Counted from the stretch's first letter, positions 1-10,240 are shown. The stretch is DNA of 37,214 bases from Brachionus koreanus (GCA_016987375.1 PJRA01000314.1:620825-658038), one strand, 5' to 3'. The notes: generated by a model not told the origin, from the sequence alone. Numbers and translations: made by a program.

Positions 1-426
1 TGCTTTAAACCTAAAAAAATAAATTTCAAAATAAAACTTATAGTTTTGAAGAAAAATTCACTTGGGTCTAATTTTGATCAAGATCTATATTTATCAAAAA
101 TTGCTTGCTATGTTACTTGAGTTGTTAGCAAAAATTATTTTAGTACAAAAAAGACTGCTGTGTCTTTCATTTCAGCTTTAATAAAAATATTTTTTTTAGC
201 ATTTGTCTTGGCTATTAATCAACTCCTTTATGTTTGAAAATTGTATTGTGTTTTTTTTTATATTTTAAATGTGAAGATTATGGATTAAGATTTTTATTAA
301 AAAATGAATTAAAAAAACTTTTCTTAATAATTGGTAAAAAAAAATATATCTTTTAGAAAATAAAAACGAATATTAAAAATATAGCCTTTTCTAAAAAACT
401 ATCATCTAAAATGACGGCTCAAAAAG

Positions 427-471
427 GCATTTAATAATTACGTAAATGCTTTGAGGACAACATATCCTCAA
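427..471. repeat. Two adjacent perfect 7-bp hairpins
   Basis: The first hairpin pairs gcattta (427-433) with taaatgc (443-449) around a 9-nt loop. The second pairs ttgagga (451-457) with tcctcaa (465-471) around a 7-nt loop. The segment is richer in G/C than its surroundings. It could be a transposon end or a structured RNA; nothing else identifies it. Confidence 0.4.
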
Positions 472-684
472 GATGCCTTCAGTTTAATTCTGGCCTCACT
501 GTAATTCCTTTTTTTAAATTTTCAAAACTCTTTTGTTTAATCGAAAGATATTTTACTTCATTCAATAATTAAACTTGATTCTATTTGGAATATTGAAGAA
601 AAATAGAGAGAATTTTTTACTCTTATGATGAACTTATATCCAAAATTAGTAATCGTAAAAAAATTTTGAAAATGGATCTATTGA

Positions 685-706
685 CATCATCATCATCATC
701 ATCATT
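685..706. repeat. (CAT)7 microsatellite
   Basis: Seven uninterrupted CAT triplets followed by T. It lies in noncoding AT-rich DNA and is a simple sequence repeat. Confidence 0.95.
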
Positions 707-1652
707 CAGTCTCTTCTTTATTGACAAAAGTAAAAAAAATCAAAATTTAACTCAAATTTGTTTGAGGATCCATTCGTAAACATGGTTTATTTTAAATGAA
801 AAATTTATATGTTAAAATAAACAGAATTTAATGTTCTTTGAATTTTGGTGCAAATAAACATAATAATTAAAAATGCTATGTAATAATTAAACAATAATTA
901 AACATGCACTTACATAACTATTTAAAAGCCTTCAAAAAAAAATATTTTTGTTCTATATTTTTATTTTGTAGCAAATTTCACCAAGCCTCTCCTTCTGATT
1001 ATCATCTTGTTCTTCAGCTCTGTAATGGCTCATTTTCTTGCCTAACCAACACCAAGTTGAAGAATGGTGTCGTGAGTTTTTTTTACCTCCAAAAGCCGTG
1101 AATGGTACAAGAGAGAAATGAATGGAGTCGCTGATATATTTCTAAAGACTATTTTTTTTTCATTGACAAATTATAAAAAGTAAAAAAACTCACTCAAATA
1201 TCTTTCAATTTAATTTTAAAAGACTACAATTATTAGAATACAAAAATTGATCAAATTAAATTTTTAGCCAAAAATAATTTTCATGAATTACAATAATTAT
1301 TTATTTGTTTAGCGTCGATATCAGACTCGTTTTAAGTACTTATCGCGATAATATTATCACAAATATAGCTATTAAATCCCCATTGAACTTATTAGTAGAA
1401 TAAATATTTTGAATAATTTACTTCTGAATGATTATAAATAATGAGATTTTTTTCTAAAAAGAATCATTTAGTCTAAATTATTAGAATTCTAAAATCTCAT
1501 TGCATTTTTGTTCAATTATGAACTTAAAAAAATAGAATTCTAACGGAAAAGATAAAATTAATTTATTTTATTTCGTTCTATTTAATTTAAATTAAATTTT
1601 TTTTAAGATAAATTTAAATTTGTTTTTTTTTTTAATTTAAGATTATAGGAAT

Positions 1653-1718
1653 ATGAATGTACTAGCAGTTTTAGTAATGTTGATTGCAGTTTGTTTTTCA
1701 GAAAAAAACGCTCAATGA
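1653..1718 (+). CDS. Possible 21-aa signal-peptide-like micro-ORF
   Basis: A short frame starting ATG AAT GTA encodes a hydrophobic segment (MNVLAVLVMLIAVCFS) followed by a few polar residues and a stop. An AATAAA overlaps the stop (1718-1723). It looks like a secretory signal sequence and is similar in style to the start of the prepropeptide at 3805. It may be a first exon, a dying gene copy or chance. Nothing upstream or downstream confirms it, so confidence is low. Confidence 0.15.
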   Translation: MNVLAVLVMLIAVCFSEKNAQ

Positions 1719-3804
1719 ATAAAACACTTGTTGATTAGAATTTCTACAGCTTTTTGACTATGTATTGAATCAATTTTTTTAAATTAATGGCAATTAAAAT
1801 CAAATTTTTTTTCACATTTATCAATTCCATTCTAAATATTTTTTTTCTTTTAACTCATTGCTGACTTAAGATAATGACATTTATAGAAAAGTAAAGAATA
1901 GCTGAATAAAACTATAGGCATAATTGAAATTTCGTACTAAATAAGTGGTGCTTTATTGTTTAAAGTTTTTTATTTTTTCCCATAATCAAAAACAGAAATA
2001 TGTTTAAAAATTTAAAGCAAAGCTTTAAAATATTCATGAATAAACCAATTAAACAAAATGCTATAGAAAAACGATCAAATTTCAAAGGGAGAATAATCAA
2101 TAAAAAGTTCAGCATTTGAATAGTAAATAGAAATGTATTTAATTTAAGTTTAAATTAAAAAAAAAAAAGGTCGATTCTAATAATTGGGAATTAAGAATTC
2201 AATTTTTGTCTGGGTTATAATCAAATTATAGAATTATTAAAATAAGCAAAAAAAATAAATATCTTTATGCCTGAATTTCTGTTCGATTCAAAATAAATCC
2301 TGAAATTCGCCAGATATTTGAAAAAGTATAAAAATTTAAAAAAAAAAACTTTTTTAATTTGTTTATTTTAGAAATGAAGTAATAAAAAAATGTCAATTTA
2401 CATATTTATCGATTATTAATATAAAATAATAAATTTTTTTTTTCAGAAAAATTCTCACATATCTTGTTAAGTATCCAATGTGTATTAGAGTTTTTTTCTA
2501 ACTAAAGCCATATCAAAATAATTGTCTAGTCAATAAATATACAAAAGTTTATTTAATTTTTTTTATTTTAAATTTAAATAATTTTTCCAATTGAGACAAA
2601 TTAAATGTCCAAATATAAATAAAAACTCACCTTTTTTTTTAATTTGTGTAGCAATTTACAAATATCAATTAAATTTTAATTAAGTAGGATTTAGAAATTG
2701 ATTTAAAATAGTGCTTTGATTTTTATTCGTTTAGCTAAAAATCAAAATTAGAAAATTAAGAATCTTAATTTAGGTTTAATTATCATAATTTACTAAGTTA
2801 AAAATTAATATTATTTCTAGCTGAACTCAGATTTACCATAAGTCTAGTGCCAGCAAAAAAAGTAAGATTAGATTAAATACACAAAAGTATTATTTAGCAT
2901 TTTTAGTTAATGTAGTCACCTCCATACTAATATTCATTTGAGACCGAAAAAAAAATTTTAACTTAATATTTGTTTATTTTTTTTAAATAAAATTGATTTA
3001 ATAATTATTTTTTATTGTTTCTTGAGATCAAAATTGTGTGTTGGTATTTAAAGAGTCAGTCTTAATAAAAAAATAATAATTCAGACGATTCTATTTCAGA
3101 GATTATACCCAATTAAAATTAATTAGAAAAAGATAATTATTTTTTTAGTTGAAAATTTTTGATTTTTTTTCTATCAAATTTTGTAAATACCAAAATATTT
3201 TGTTCCAAAGTAAATTTCTGGCAACAGTTTCACAATCATAGTGTTAAAAGACTTCCCTTAAAAAAATAATCGAAAGTTAAAACAAACTGTTAAGCAAAAA
3301 TGATTGCAACAAAAAAAAATTTTACTTACAGTTAGTTTATAGGCATTCTTTTTGACAGGTAGAGTTATTTTGCACACAATTAGGCTCTTATCTATTTAAT
3401 CATGAATTTTGATTAGAATTTTGATTTAACTTGGCTGTCAAAAACAAAAAAACAAATCTAAGATGTAATATATGATCCTTTTGTCAAATTATAGAATCAC
3501 AAGAGCCTTAATCAAGGCAACTACAAAAGTGTTTTGTTCACCATGTCGAATAAATATTCAAGCTTATTTAATTCAAGTGTTAAGCGCAATTCAAGATTTT
3601 AGCCGAAAATTTAGGCTAAAGACAGTAAGCTAAATCGAAAATTAAACGCACAAAATAAAAATTATTTAGATTTATACCAGTTTATTTTTATTTTTTTTAA
3701 GCTGCATTTTAAATTACCTTTAAAGTGTGTTTAAGTTTGTTTTTAAATTTTTCATTTAAATAAGAGAAAAATAATATTAGATTTAGATATTTAAAAAAAA
3801 AACA

Positions 3805-4098
3805 ATGAATTTAATGCTGGTTAAATTTTTCATCTTGGCTATGGCAATACAGCTCGCCATTTGTAGATCGTTGTCCGAACAAGAAAACCAAGAGCTCAAG
3901 CCAATAGACAAAGACAATATACAAGAAGTAAATGCTGGAAATGAGCAAGATTTTGAAAATCCGAATGATCTTGAGATTTACAACAGATTGATTAAACGAG
4001 AGGCAAATATTCCCTATCTAGTTAATTTTAGCGAGTTGAAGAGCAAACGAAGTCTAGGCAATCATGAAGAATCTGAAGAACAAGTCCAAGATGAATGA
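3805..4098 (+). CDS. Neuropeptide-like secreted precursor, 97 aa
   Basis: The protein begins with a typical signal sequence (hydrophobic core at residues 5-20, likely cleavage near Cys20/Arg21). An acidic, Gln/Glu/Asn-rich spacer follows (about 22-62). Two dibasic Lys-Arg sites at 64-65 and 81-82 bracket a 15-residue peptide, EANIPYLVNFSELKS, and leave an acidic tail of 15 residues. This signal, spacer, KR, peptide, KR, tail layout is that of prohormone-convertase substrates. There is no Gly before the KR sites, so no C-terminal amide is predicted. I do not recognise the peptide family. A possible splice acceptor, tattag followed by ATTT, lies 24 nt upstream of the ATG, and an AATAAA sits 36 nt after the stop. 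It is a single exon as read. Confidence 0.65.
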   Translation: MNLMLVKFFILAMAIQLAICRSLSEQENQELKPIDKDNIQEVNAGNEQDFENPNDLEIYNRLIKREANIPYLVNFSELKSKRSLGNHEESEEQVQDE

Positions 4099-4133
4099 AA
4101 CCTTAATTGTACAGTCATTTCATTTTTTTTTAT

Positions 4134-4139
4134 AATAAA
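4134..4139 (+). terminator. AATAAA polyadenylation signal of the prepropeptide gene
   Basis: Canonical AATAAA 36 nt downstream of the stop at 4098, after a T-rich stretch. It fits the 3' end of the 3805 gene. Confidence 0.55.
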
Positions 4140-4870
4140 AGATTAAAAAATTTTTGTTATATTTTATTTTTTTAAATTATTCAAAATTAAATATTCATTA
4201 AGTTAAAAAGATTAAAATATGTTGCTGTAAGAAAAAATTTGCATATTAAAATTTTAAAAAAAAGTTAATTAAAAAAAGTTTTTTTTTTTTGCCTAGATTA
4301 GAGTTAATGAATCCAAGGTAAACATTTATTATAATTTAAATATTTCTCTCAACAATATATTTGCAAGTGTTTTGAAGAAAAAAAAATTTACGAAAAATAT
4401 TATTAAAATTGTTTTATTTGAATTTTGAAAAATATTTTCAAAACAAGTTTTTAGCTTAAATTGAAAAATTTTTTTAGAGCTTTTCTAAGGTATTATTTAA
4501 AAAGACATGTTTTTAGATATATTTTGCAAAATTTTTCAGAAACAGTAAACTATCAGTAAATATAAGTATGTATCTTAAGATTTAAATACTACTTTAAAAA
4601 AGTTGAAAGTGAAAATTCTAATAATAAAAGCCATCATTTGGCGGTTTAGTTTATATATAATTGTTGTTAATAACGAATAACTATGATACTGCTGATTATT
4701 TCTAAACGCAAAATATCTTTTTGCATACATGACAGCATGTTGGTGTTCCCTATATTGAAATTAAATTTTTGATTTTAAATTATATGTAGTAATCCGCTTT
4801 TTATAAGCCTGTTCCCTTACCAAAGGTATACCAAAGGTGCTTACTTGAGGATTAAATTAATTAAAGAAAA
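4140..4870. other. AT-rich spacer
   Basis: No open frame above chance and no repeat that I can tie to another copy in the window. A short direct repeat of accaaaggt occurs near 4817-4838. Confidence 0.5.
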
Positions 4871-4873
4871 AAA

Positions 4874-5129
4874 GAATATTTGTTGGGTGAACTCTTTTAT
4901 TCGAAATCTAATTTCTTAACAAATACAATTATTATATATTTATAATAAAATAACAACTGTAGAAAAGAAGTTAGGATATGGGACTAAAAAGCTTGACTGC
5001 ATTGAAGTTCGTCTAAATAAACTATTTATAAAATATCTAAAAAATAGTGTTATTTTCAAAAACCAATTAATTATTGAATTAATCAAAGACTACGTCAGTG
5101 CTTTTGTTGATGACCCTGTAAGAAAATAA
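4874..5129 (+). pseudogene. Unrecognised coding relic without ATG
   Basis: Positions 4920-5129 are open for 69 codons, unlikely by chance at this AT content. The product is Lys/Leu/Ile-rich and ends LIKDYVSAFVDDPVRK. A second open stretch in another frame (from 4874, EYLLGELFYSKSNF) precedes it and reads like the continuation of one protein after a frameshift. A good splice donor (CCT followed by gtaaga, at 5117/5118) lies just before the stop, so this could instead be an internal exon with an acceptor near 4962. I do not recognise the family. It lies immediately beside the 3' end of the LINE on its right. Confidence 0.35.
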
Positions 5130-5279
5130 CCCCATTATGTAATTTATGGAATGAATTCAGTTAGTGGTTAAATGATAAGGGATTATCCCTATGATTCTTG
5201 ATCTTTTTCTTCCTTAAAAATTTTATGTCTACCTAATCTTTTAAAAATTTTTTTTTTGTCTTATGTCTAATGGCGGAAG

Positions 5280-6470
5280 GATTTTTATTAATTATTATTT
5301 ATTTTGAATTTTCTAGACAATAAGATTAAATAAAAAAAATTTTAAATATCAAATTACAATTATAATATAAGTTACAACAAGCTAGCAAGCTAGATTTGAA
5401 AAGATAGGAAACAGTAGGATCCCATCTATGGTAACTGTAGTATATACACAATGTTTGGAGCAAAGTCACCCCCAAATCTGCCTTCATCACGTTGAATATT
5501 GTTTTTTATTATGTCACTATTCCCTCGTGTCGATTCTACCGAATCTTTGGAATTCATCCATGGTAGGTTTCTCCTTACGTCTGTATTTATCCAGTCTGTT
5601 CTTGAATTGGTTGACGGATAGGGATTGAACTATCTTTTGCGGTAGGGCGTTCCATGGCATAGTCACTCTATAAGTGAAAGTGCTCTCTCACTTGGCAAGT
5701 GACTGGGAGTGGTCGGACAAAACTGTGGTGGTTGGAGCTTCTTCTTGTTCTACCTTTGACTTTGGGAGACGGGGCTATGCGCCAGTTTACAATGTTGGTG
5801 CCTGTGTAACATTTAAAGAATTGAATGAGATCACCCCTAGTCCTCCCGTCCTCCAGAGAGGTCAGATTTAGTTTCACCAGTCTCTCACTGTAGTTAAGGT
5901 TTTTGAACTGTTTGACCAATTTGGTTGCTCTCCTTTGGACATTCTCTATTGCCTTAATGTCTCTTCTTAGATGTGGTGACCAGGCGACAGCAGCGTATTC
6001 TAGATGTGGACGGACAAAGGTGGCGTAGAGAGTTTTGAAGATTGTCGGTGTCCAGCATTTAAACGTCTTTTTAAGGATATTTAATGCAATTGTTGCTTTT
6101 GCCACCGCATTCGATTGATTCTCCGATTTTAAGTTGCAAGATATCATAGTACCAAGTCATATTCGAATAAGGTATATTCCAGAACCTGTCTATTTGAGGG
6201 ATCTGTCTTTTCTATGATTAGTTGTGGTCTAGTACAGATTTTCTTACTTATTTCCATGACTTTGCATTTATGCATTATGAGCTCCTGAATATGGTATTTA
6301 GTAATGGGCCGAAAGTCTCCGAGCATCTTTTTAGTACCAATGGATGAATGCCATCCGGACCTACGGTTTTTCTGGTATTTAGTTTAGACACTACATTTAT
6401 TAACTTATTTACTGTGAACTTCTGAATTATAAGGAGGGGGGACGAAGTCCCAACTCCTTGTTTTATTTTT
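5280..6470 (-). mobile_element. Non-LTR retrotransposon (LINE), internally deleted
   Basis: Read on the minus strand, the 5' part (about 6290-6430) encodes the start of a reverse transcriptase with the signature GPDGIHPLVLKRCS. Near 6285 the reading passes straight to the thumb region (KCKVMEISKK), so the palm with the catalytic aspartates is missing. The C-terminal part (5668-6147) carries the usual LINE sequence LYATFVRPHLEYAAVAWSP and NVQRRATKLV. A frameshift near 5670 is followed by another readable piece (RVTMPWNALPQKIV) to about 5484. The 3' end is AT-rich with a tail of AAT-type repeats near 5285-5300. Known family trait: this C-terminal layout is common to jockey/CR1-like elements. 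The copy is dead. Confidence 0.85.
5668..6147 (-). pseudogene. LINE reverse transcriptase C-terminal domain, fragment
   Basis: A frame of 159 codons with the LINE thumb and C-terminal motifs: LKKTFKCW, LYATFVRPHLEYAAVAW, ENVQRRATKLV and GDLIQFFK. The protein is cut at its end by a frameshift at the sequence reading REHFHL; the next 54 codons are found one frame over, down to about 5484. The overlapping plus-strand frames are shadows. It is part of the element at 5280-6470. Confidence 0.85.
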
Positions 6471-6689
6471 TTTTCAATTAATTAAAGTATAAGACGAAAA
6501 TTTTCTAAGTAGAAAGACTTTAAATTAAAATCTCTCTAATGGTTCAACAGTTAATATCAAGTAAGCAATTGTAAAATTTCAGAATAATCCTAATAGTGTA
6601 CCTGAGTATATTTAAAATCAAAGAACACAACTAGTTATTCAATTAAATGATAAAGTTTTAAAGTTCAGATATACTGAAAATTTAATTTA

Positions 6690-6975
6690 ATTTGTCAACG
6701 AATTGTCCATCAAAGAACAGTTTGTAGACAATTAAAAAAATAGGCATTTCATTTCGAAAAAGTGAAAAAACGCCAAAATATAGTGCCATCCAGTTTGAAA
6801 AATCAAATCTCTCAAATATTCTAAATCGCTCATCATTTTCACTTATTTTGGACAACGAAAAATACTTTACTATTGCGGATAACAACATGCCGGGAAATGC
6901 CGGATATTACACAAATGACAAGTCTTCTTGTCGGGACAGTGTTCGCTTTGCTAGAAATTTTGTAAGAGAGTGAAC
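6690..6975 (+). pseudogene. Tc1/mariner-like transposase relic
   Basis: The plus strand reads in broken frames like the middle of a Tc1/mariner-type transposase. Around 6695-6770 there is RIVHQRTVCRQLKK and then KVKKRQNIVPSSLKNQ, the helix-turn-helix to linker region. From about 6797 follows NRSSFSLILDNEKYFTIADN then NMPGNAGYYTNDKSSC and VRFARNFVRE, stopping at 6973. The LDNEKYF part matches the first catalytic-Asp region (usually LDDEKYF). The second half of the catalytic domain is absent. Several stops and shifts show the copy is dead. It abuts the LINE on its left. Confidence 0.75.
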
Positions 6976-7412
6976 GCTTACATATTTCTATGTAAATTTG
7001 CAATTATCCAAAAAAATTTTAAACCTTTTATTGAAAAGAATAGTTATTGATTCGAGAAATAAATCTAATTGTAGAAAAATTATTATAAATGAAAAAGAAA
7101 ATAGTTTTTTTTTAGGCTTGTTAAGATAGATGATGGCTCGTGAGGTTAATTTGTTGACACTATTGCGAAATTTTAAGAGGAACAAATAAACTAAATTTAG
7201 AATTTTATTTGTTTCAAAATAAAAAATTATTTTCAAAGATAATGATTTAAAATTACTTTTTTTTATTTATTTAAAATTATAAAAAGATACCGGTAAATTC
7301 ACAATCAATCAATTAAAACTGAATTATTCTTTTAGATTTAAATAAAAAAAACACACATACATTTACAAAAAATTTAAATTAAGCATCAATTTTTGCTATT
7401 TGTGTAATAAAA

Positions 7413-8068
7413 TTAGTTTTTTTTTGTACAATTGTTAATTGTGTTGAGCTCGTCTATTTCAGCTAAATAAATTCCTTCAGAAAGTTTACTAGCCAAAATC
7501 ATAAAAAACTTTTTCCAACTAGTTTTTGTTGTCAGATCAAAAATTTTCTCATTGTTTATTTCTTTTTCCAAGCAGAAAATAAGTGCCTCTTCAAAATGCT
7601 TATTGAAAAAAAAAGTCAAATAATAAAATTTTCTTAAGAAAAAAAAAAAACATTTACTTCAAAATCTGATGGCCTTACACCATAATCGTAATGATTTTTA
7701 CCCAAATGCATAATATCTTTGAAGTCGTTAACACAATCGTAATTGTATGTGACTATTATTTTGTCCATTATTTCCATTATTTTAGTAGCATGATAAACTA
7801 ATTGAGGATTTTTGCGAATTTCTTCATCGCTGTTCAAATCTTTGGCAAATATCCACTTATGCTTAATCTCATCATGTTTAGTAAAAATTCGAGTCATGAT
7901 ATTAAGACCGAACTCCCTTTGATTTGAAATTAATTTCCATGATGATTTGACTCTTTGAATTTGATCCACAGTCAATTCAGCATTCTCAGTGTTTTTGTAT
8001 TTACTCAGGTAAGTCGGATTTAGAACGTTTTTTGTAGCCATTACCAAGTCACTATGTGTACAGCCCAT
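7413..8068 (-). CDS. Globin, globin-X-like, predicted N-acylated, 198 aa
   Basis: Two coding exons, 8068-7658 and 7598-7413, joined across a 59-nt GT-AG intron (7599-7657, phase 0) to give 198 aa. The fold is read from the helices: LTVDQIQRVKSSW (A helix), VYHATKIMEIMD with distal His93 (E7), LGKNHYDYGVRPSDFE with proximal His126 (F8), then FEEALIFCLEKE and TSWKKFFMILASKL (G and H). The chosen start gives MGCTHS: Gly2 and Ser6 fit N-myristoylation and Cys3 could be palmitoylated, as known for globin X. In the alignment with myoglobin the CD1 position is Trp72 rather than Phe. The frame is open upstream of this ATG, but ttttcag lies 14 nt upstream, fitting a splice acceptor. An AATAAA on this strand lies near 7262-7267. 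Function (oxygen, redox or signalling) is inferred only from the family. Confidence 0.88.
7599..7657 (-). other. Globin intron, 59 nt
   Basis: Donor GAA followed by gtaaatg and acceptor caataag followed by CAT; removing it joins PSDFE to HFEEALIF in phase 0, which restores the F-G region of a globin. Its position between the F and G helices is close to the classic second globin intron, but I have not aligned it exactly. Confidence 0.85.
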
Positions 8069-8492
8069 TTTTAAAAACAAATCTGAAAATGTATTGAAAT
8101 TCTTTATTCTTAAAAAAATCTCTATTTCTCGAATAGGAGAATTTAATAATAGTATTCGAAAAATCAAGATTAATTAGTTAGTTTTTTTTTTTTTTAATTT
8201 AAGGTGACAGACACTCTTAAATTAAAATTAAAAGCCAGCTTATGATTTATCGTTTACAATTATAATATTTAGTATATTGATTTTTTGCTAAAAATTAAAT
8301 TTTCTTTAGATCTAAATCACTAAAATTAAAATCCAAAACTGATGATAAAATTTAGTAAGTTTAGAAATATTTAATAATCTGTTTATAATTGAATTTGGAA
8401 TATCAAAAATTTTAAAATAACAAAAAAAATAAAATTTTCACTTAAAAATAAAAAAAAGTATTAAATTTTGATTTTAAATTATTTATAAAATA

Positions 8493-9180
8493 GTGATTAA
8501 TATATTAATATTAAATCGGCATCAATCCTATTCAAAAAAAAGTACAAGTTCTAAAACAGAATTTAAATTAAATGGCTCTACGATTCCAAAAGTACAAAGT
8601 TTGATTTATCTTGGTCTACCTATTGGAAATCAAAAATCAATAAAGGATTTCGTTGAAAATAAGATGAAAAAAGTTGAAAAGAGTTTTTACTCTCTAAATA
8701 GTGTTGAATGCAAACCAAAATTAATGAACCCAGAAACTATTGCATTCTTATACAAACAGTTCTCTCAATCAATCTTTAGATATAATTTAGATAATATCAT
8801 CATTAATGAAAAGAGTTTAAAGGAATTTGATATACGGCAAAATATTTTAATAAAACGATTTATTGGACTCAGTAAATTTGCAAAAACAAAACCTTTGAAC
8901 AAAGTACTAAAATTGGAGTCAATTAGACAAATTTATTATAAGCATAAAATATTCTTTGTCAAACAAATTTTTAATAATCAATTATGTAAAAACATTTTTG
9001 AATACTTAAGGAAAGATTATAAGATATTTGATAGAGAGAATACTTCTTTTATTAAACAGTTATCAAAAGTAGAAGATCTGACTCATATAAATGGTACAGA
9101 ATACGATTTACGGATATTTAACTGTCCATTATTCTTATCTCAATTTGTCCATGGGACTTAAACTTTAATTAAATAAATAA
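8493..9180 (+). mobile_element. LINE 3' fragment, 5'-truncated
   Basis: The frame 8493-9161 (222 codons) reads as the C-terminal part of a non-LTR reverse transcriptase: KTEFKLNGSTIPKV, then LIYLGLPIGNQ, the motif just after the palm domain, then LNPETIAFLYKQFSQSIFRY-type thumb residues and a long Lys-rich tail. The catalytic palm is not present. After the stop an AT-rich segment with AAATAAATAAAT-like sequence (about 9165-9185) may be the 3' tail. It is intact over this part and so younger than the other LINE relics here. The annotated start is just the 5' truncation point, not a true start codon. Confidence 0.75.
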
Positions 9181-9355
9181 ATTAATATCTTTTACTTTAT
9201 TAAAAAATAATTTTCTAAATTTATCTACTTTGAAAGCAAAAGTTCAGCTTAGTGTATGAATCTAAAGGATCCCCAAAGATATGTTTAAAAGAAATGTCAA
9301 TATAACAAAAGATATTTGCTTGCTTTTCTTTGTTTTAATTTACCCTTTTTTCGCA

Positions 9356-9556
9356 AGAAAAACAGCATCAATTGGAGATGCATACAGTGCGCAGCAGTAG
9401 ACCAGCATCGCTTTTAAATTGACTTGGTTCAATGTAGGTCTAGATTCTAAGCAAACATGTTATACATATATTGTACAAATGTGGAATAAACTATCAAAAG
9501 AAGGGCAAATTGAAGTTGATGATCATGCTCAAGAGTTATCATTAAAAAAGATTTAA
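9356..9556 (+). pseudogene. Unrecognised coding relic
   Basis: One frame is open over this stretch except for a single TAG at 9398-9400. It reads RKTASIGDAYSAQQ, stop, TSIAFKLTWFNVGLDSK, and on to VDDHAQELSLKKI, stop at 9556. A pyrimidine-rich tract ending gcaag precedes it and could be a splice acceptor. I recognise no domain. The relic lies directly before a duplicated repeat (9556-9850), so it may belong to the same old element. Confidence 0.25.
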
Positions 9557-9850
9557 AAATATTTTTGAGTAAAAAATTTATTGCAGAAGCATGTTTTTAA
9601 AGTAAACATTCAATGCTTAACTTGATTTTTTATGTCTGCAAGTTTCTGCAAAAGATTTCTGAATGCAGAATTATGCACAATATATGGATATCGTTTAACA
9701 TGTTATGCTAAACATGAAAACATTTTTCTGCATTTAATTTTTCATTTAAAAAACTTCTTAGAAATTTGTAAAAAAATTATATTTGAGCATGATCATAAAC
9801 TTCAATATGCCAAAAGAAGCAGCAATAATCAAGACAAAAAATAGCTTTAG
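9556..9850 (+). repeat. Diverged interspersed repeat, copy 1
   Basis: This segment and 12110-12390 are recognisably the same sequence in the same orientation, with many substitutions and indels. Shared blocks include attgcagaagca/attacagaagca, tctgcaagtttctgcaaaa, ttaacatgtt.tgctaaacatgaaaa, and tttgatcataaact-like sequence near the end. In this copy a 70-codon frame (9632-9844) is open; in the other it is broken, which hints at a decayed coding element. No domain is recognised. Confidence 0.6.
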
Positions 9851-10051
9851 TGAATTTATAAAAATATGAAAGTGTCCAAAACAGCCTACTCGATCATAAG
9901 AATGAAGACAAATTGTTTTCCAAAATTAAACGGAGATAGTGAATTTTATTTCAAAAGAATCAAAATCATAAGATCCTTCACAAATGGAAGAATGAAAATT
10001 TGTACAGGAAAAAAACTTAATTACTTTGACATTTAAATAACTTAAAAATAA

Positions 10052-10240
10052 TTTAATTTACAAGAGCTAGTAAATTTGATAAGGATAGAAAATGGGTATT
10101 TTGAAAACAAATTTCAATTAGATGATGACGGAAGATTAGTTAAGCTCAAATGCAGAAGCCGAACATTTGAAATGGCTTCAAAGTTCACAGTTCTGGAAAA
10201 GCTAAAAAAGTGCTCAAAAAGTAACTTTTCATTCAACTAA
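10052..10240 (+). pseudogene. Unrecognised coding relic
   Basis: Sixty-two codons are open without an early ATG, reading NLIRIENGYFENKFQLDDD then GRLVKLKCRSRTFEMASKF. The composition (Asp, Arg, Cys, Met present) is more protein-like than nearby chance frames. The stretch 9880-10020 just upstream also contains broken protein-like frames (KNEDKLFSKIKRR and HKWKNENLYRKK), so both may be pieces of one transposon gene. Family not recognised. Confidence 0.25.

Larger units (their letters stand above)
1..3780. other. AT-rich intergenic DNA, no convincing gene
   Basis: The stretch is dominated by A/T homopolymer tracts. The only open frame of any length (904-1101, +) has no recognisable domain and low-complexity flanks. 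A CAT microsatellite lies at 685-706 and two adjacent hairpins at 427-471. A 21-codon frame at 1653-1718 is listed separately. I see no RNA gene and no transposase or reverse transcriptase signature. Confidence 0.6.

Noticed and set aside
904..1101. 65-codon frame as a gene
   Set aside because: No domain, poor start context and low complexity ends; a minus-strand reading with possible splice sites is equally unconvincing.
5428..5871. Plus-strand frames over the LINE
   Set aside because: The minus strand carries the clear reverse transcriptase C-terminus over the same bases; these are its shadows.
6682..7236. Minus-strand frames of 68 and 82 codons
   Set aside because: The first is antisense to a Tc1/mariner relic readable on the plus strand; the second is Phe/Leu/Ile/Lys-rich, as expected from AT-rich noncoding DNA.
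8069..8167. Upstream extension of the globin frame
   Set aside because: It is open by chance; a splice-acceptor-like ttttcag lies 14 nt upstream of the MGC start, and the extension has no globin sequence.
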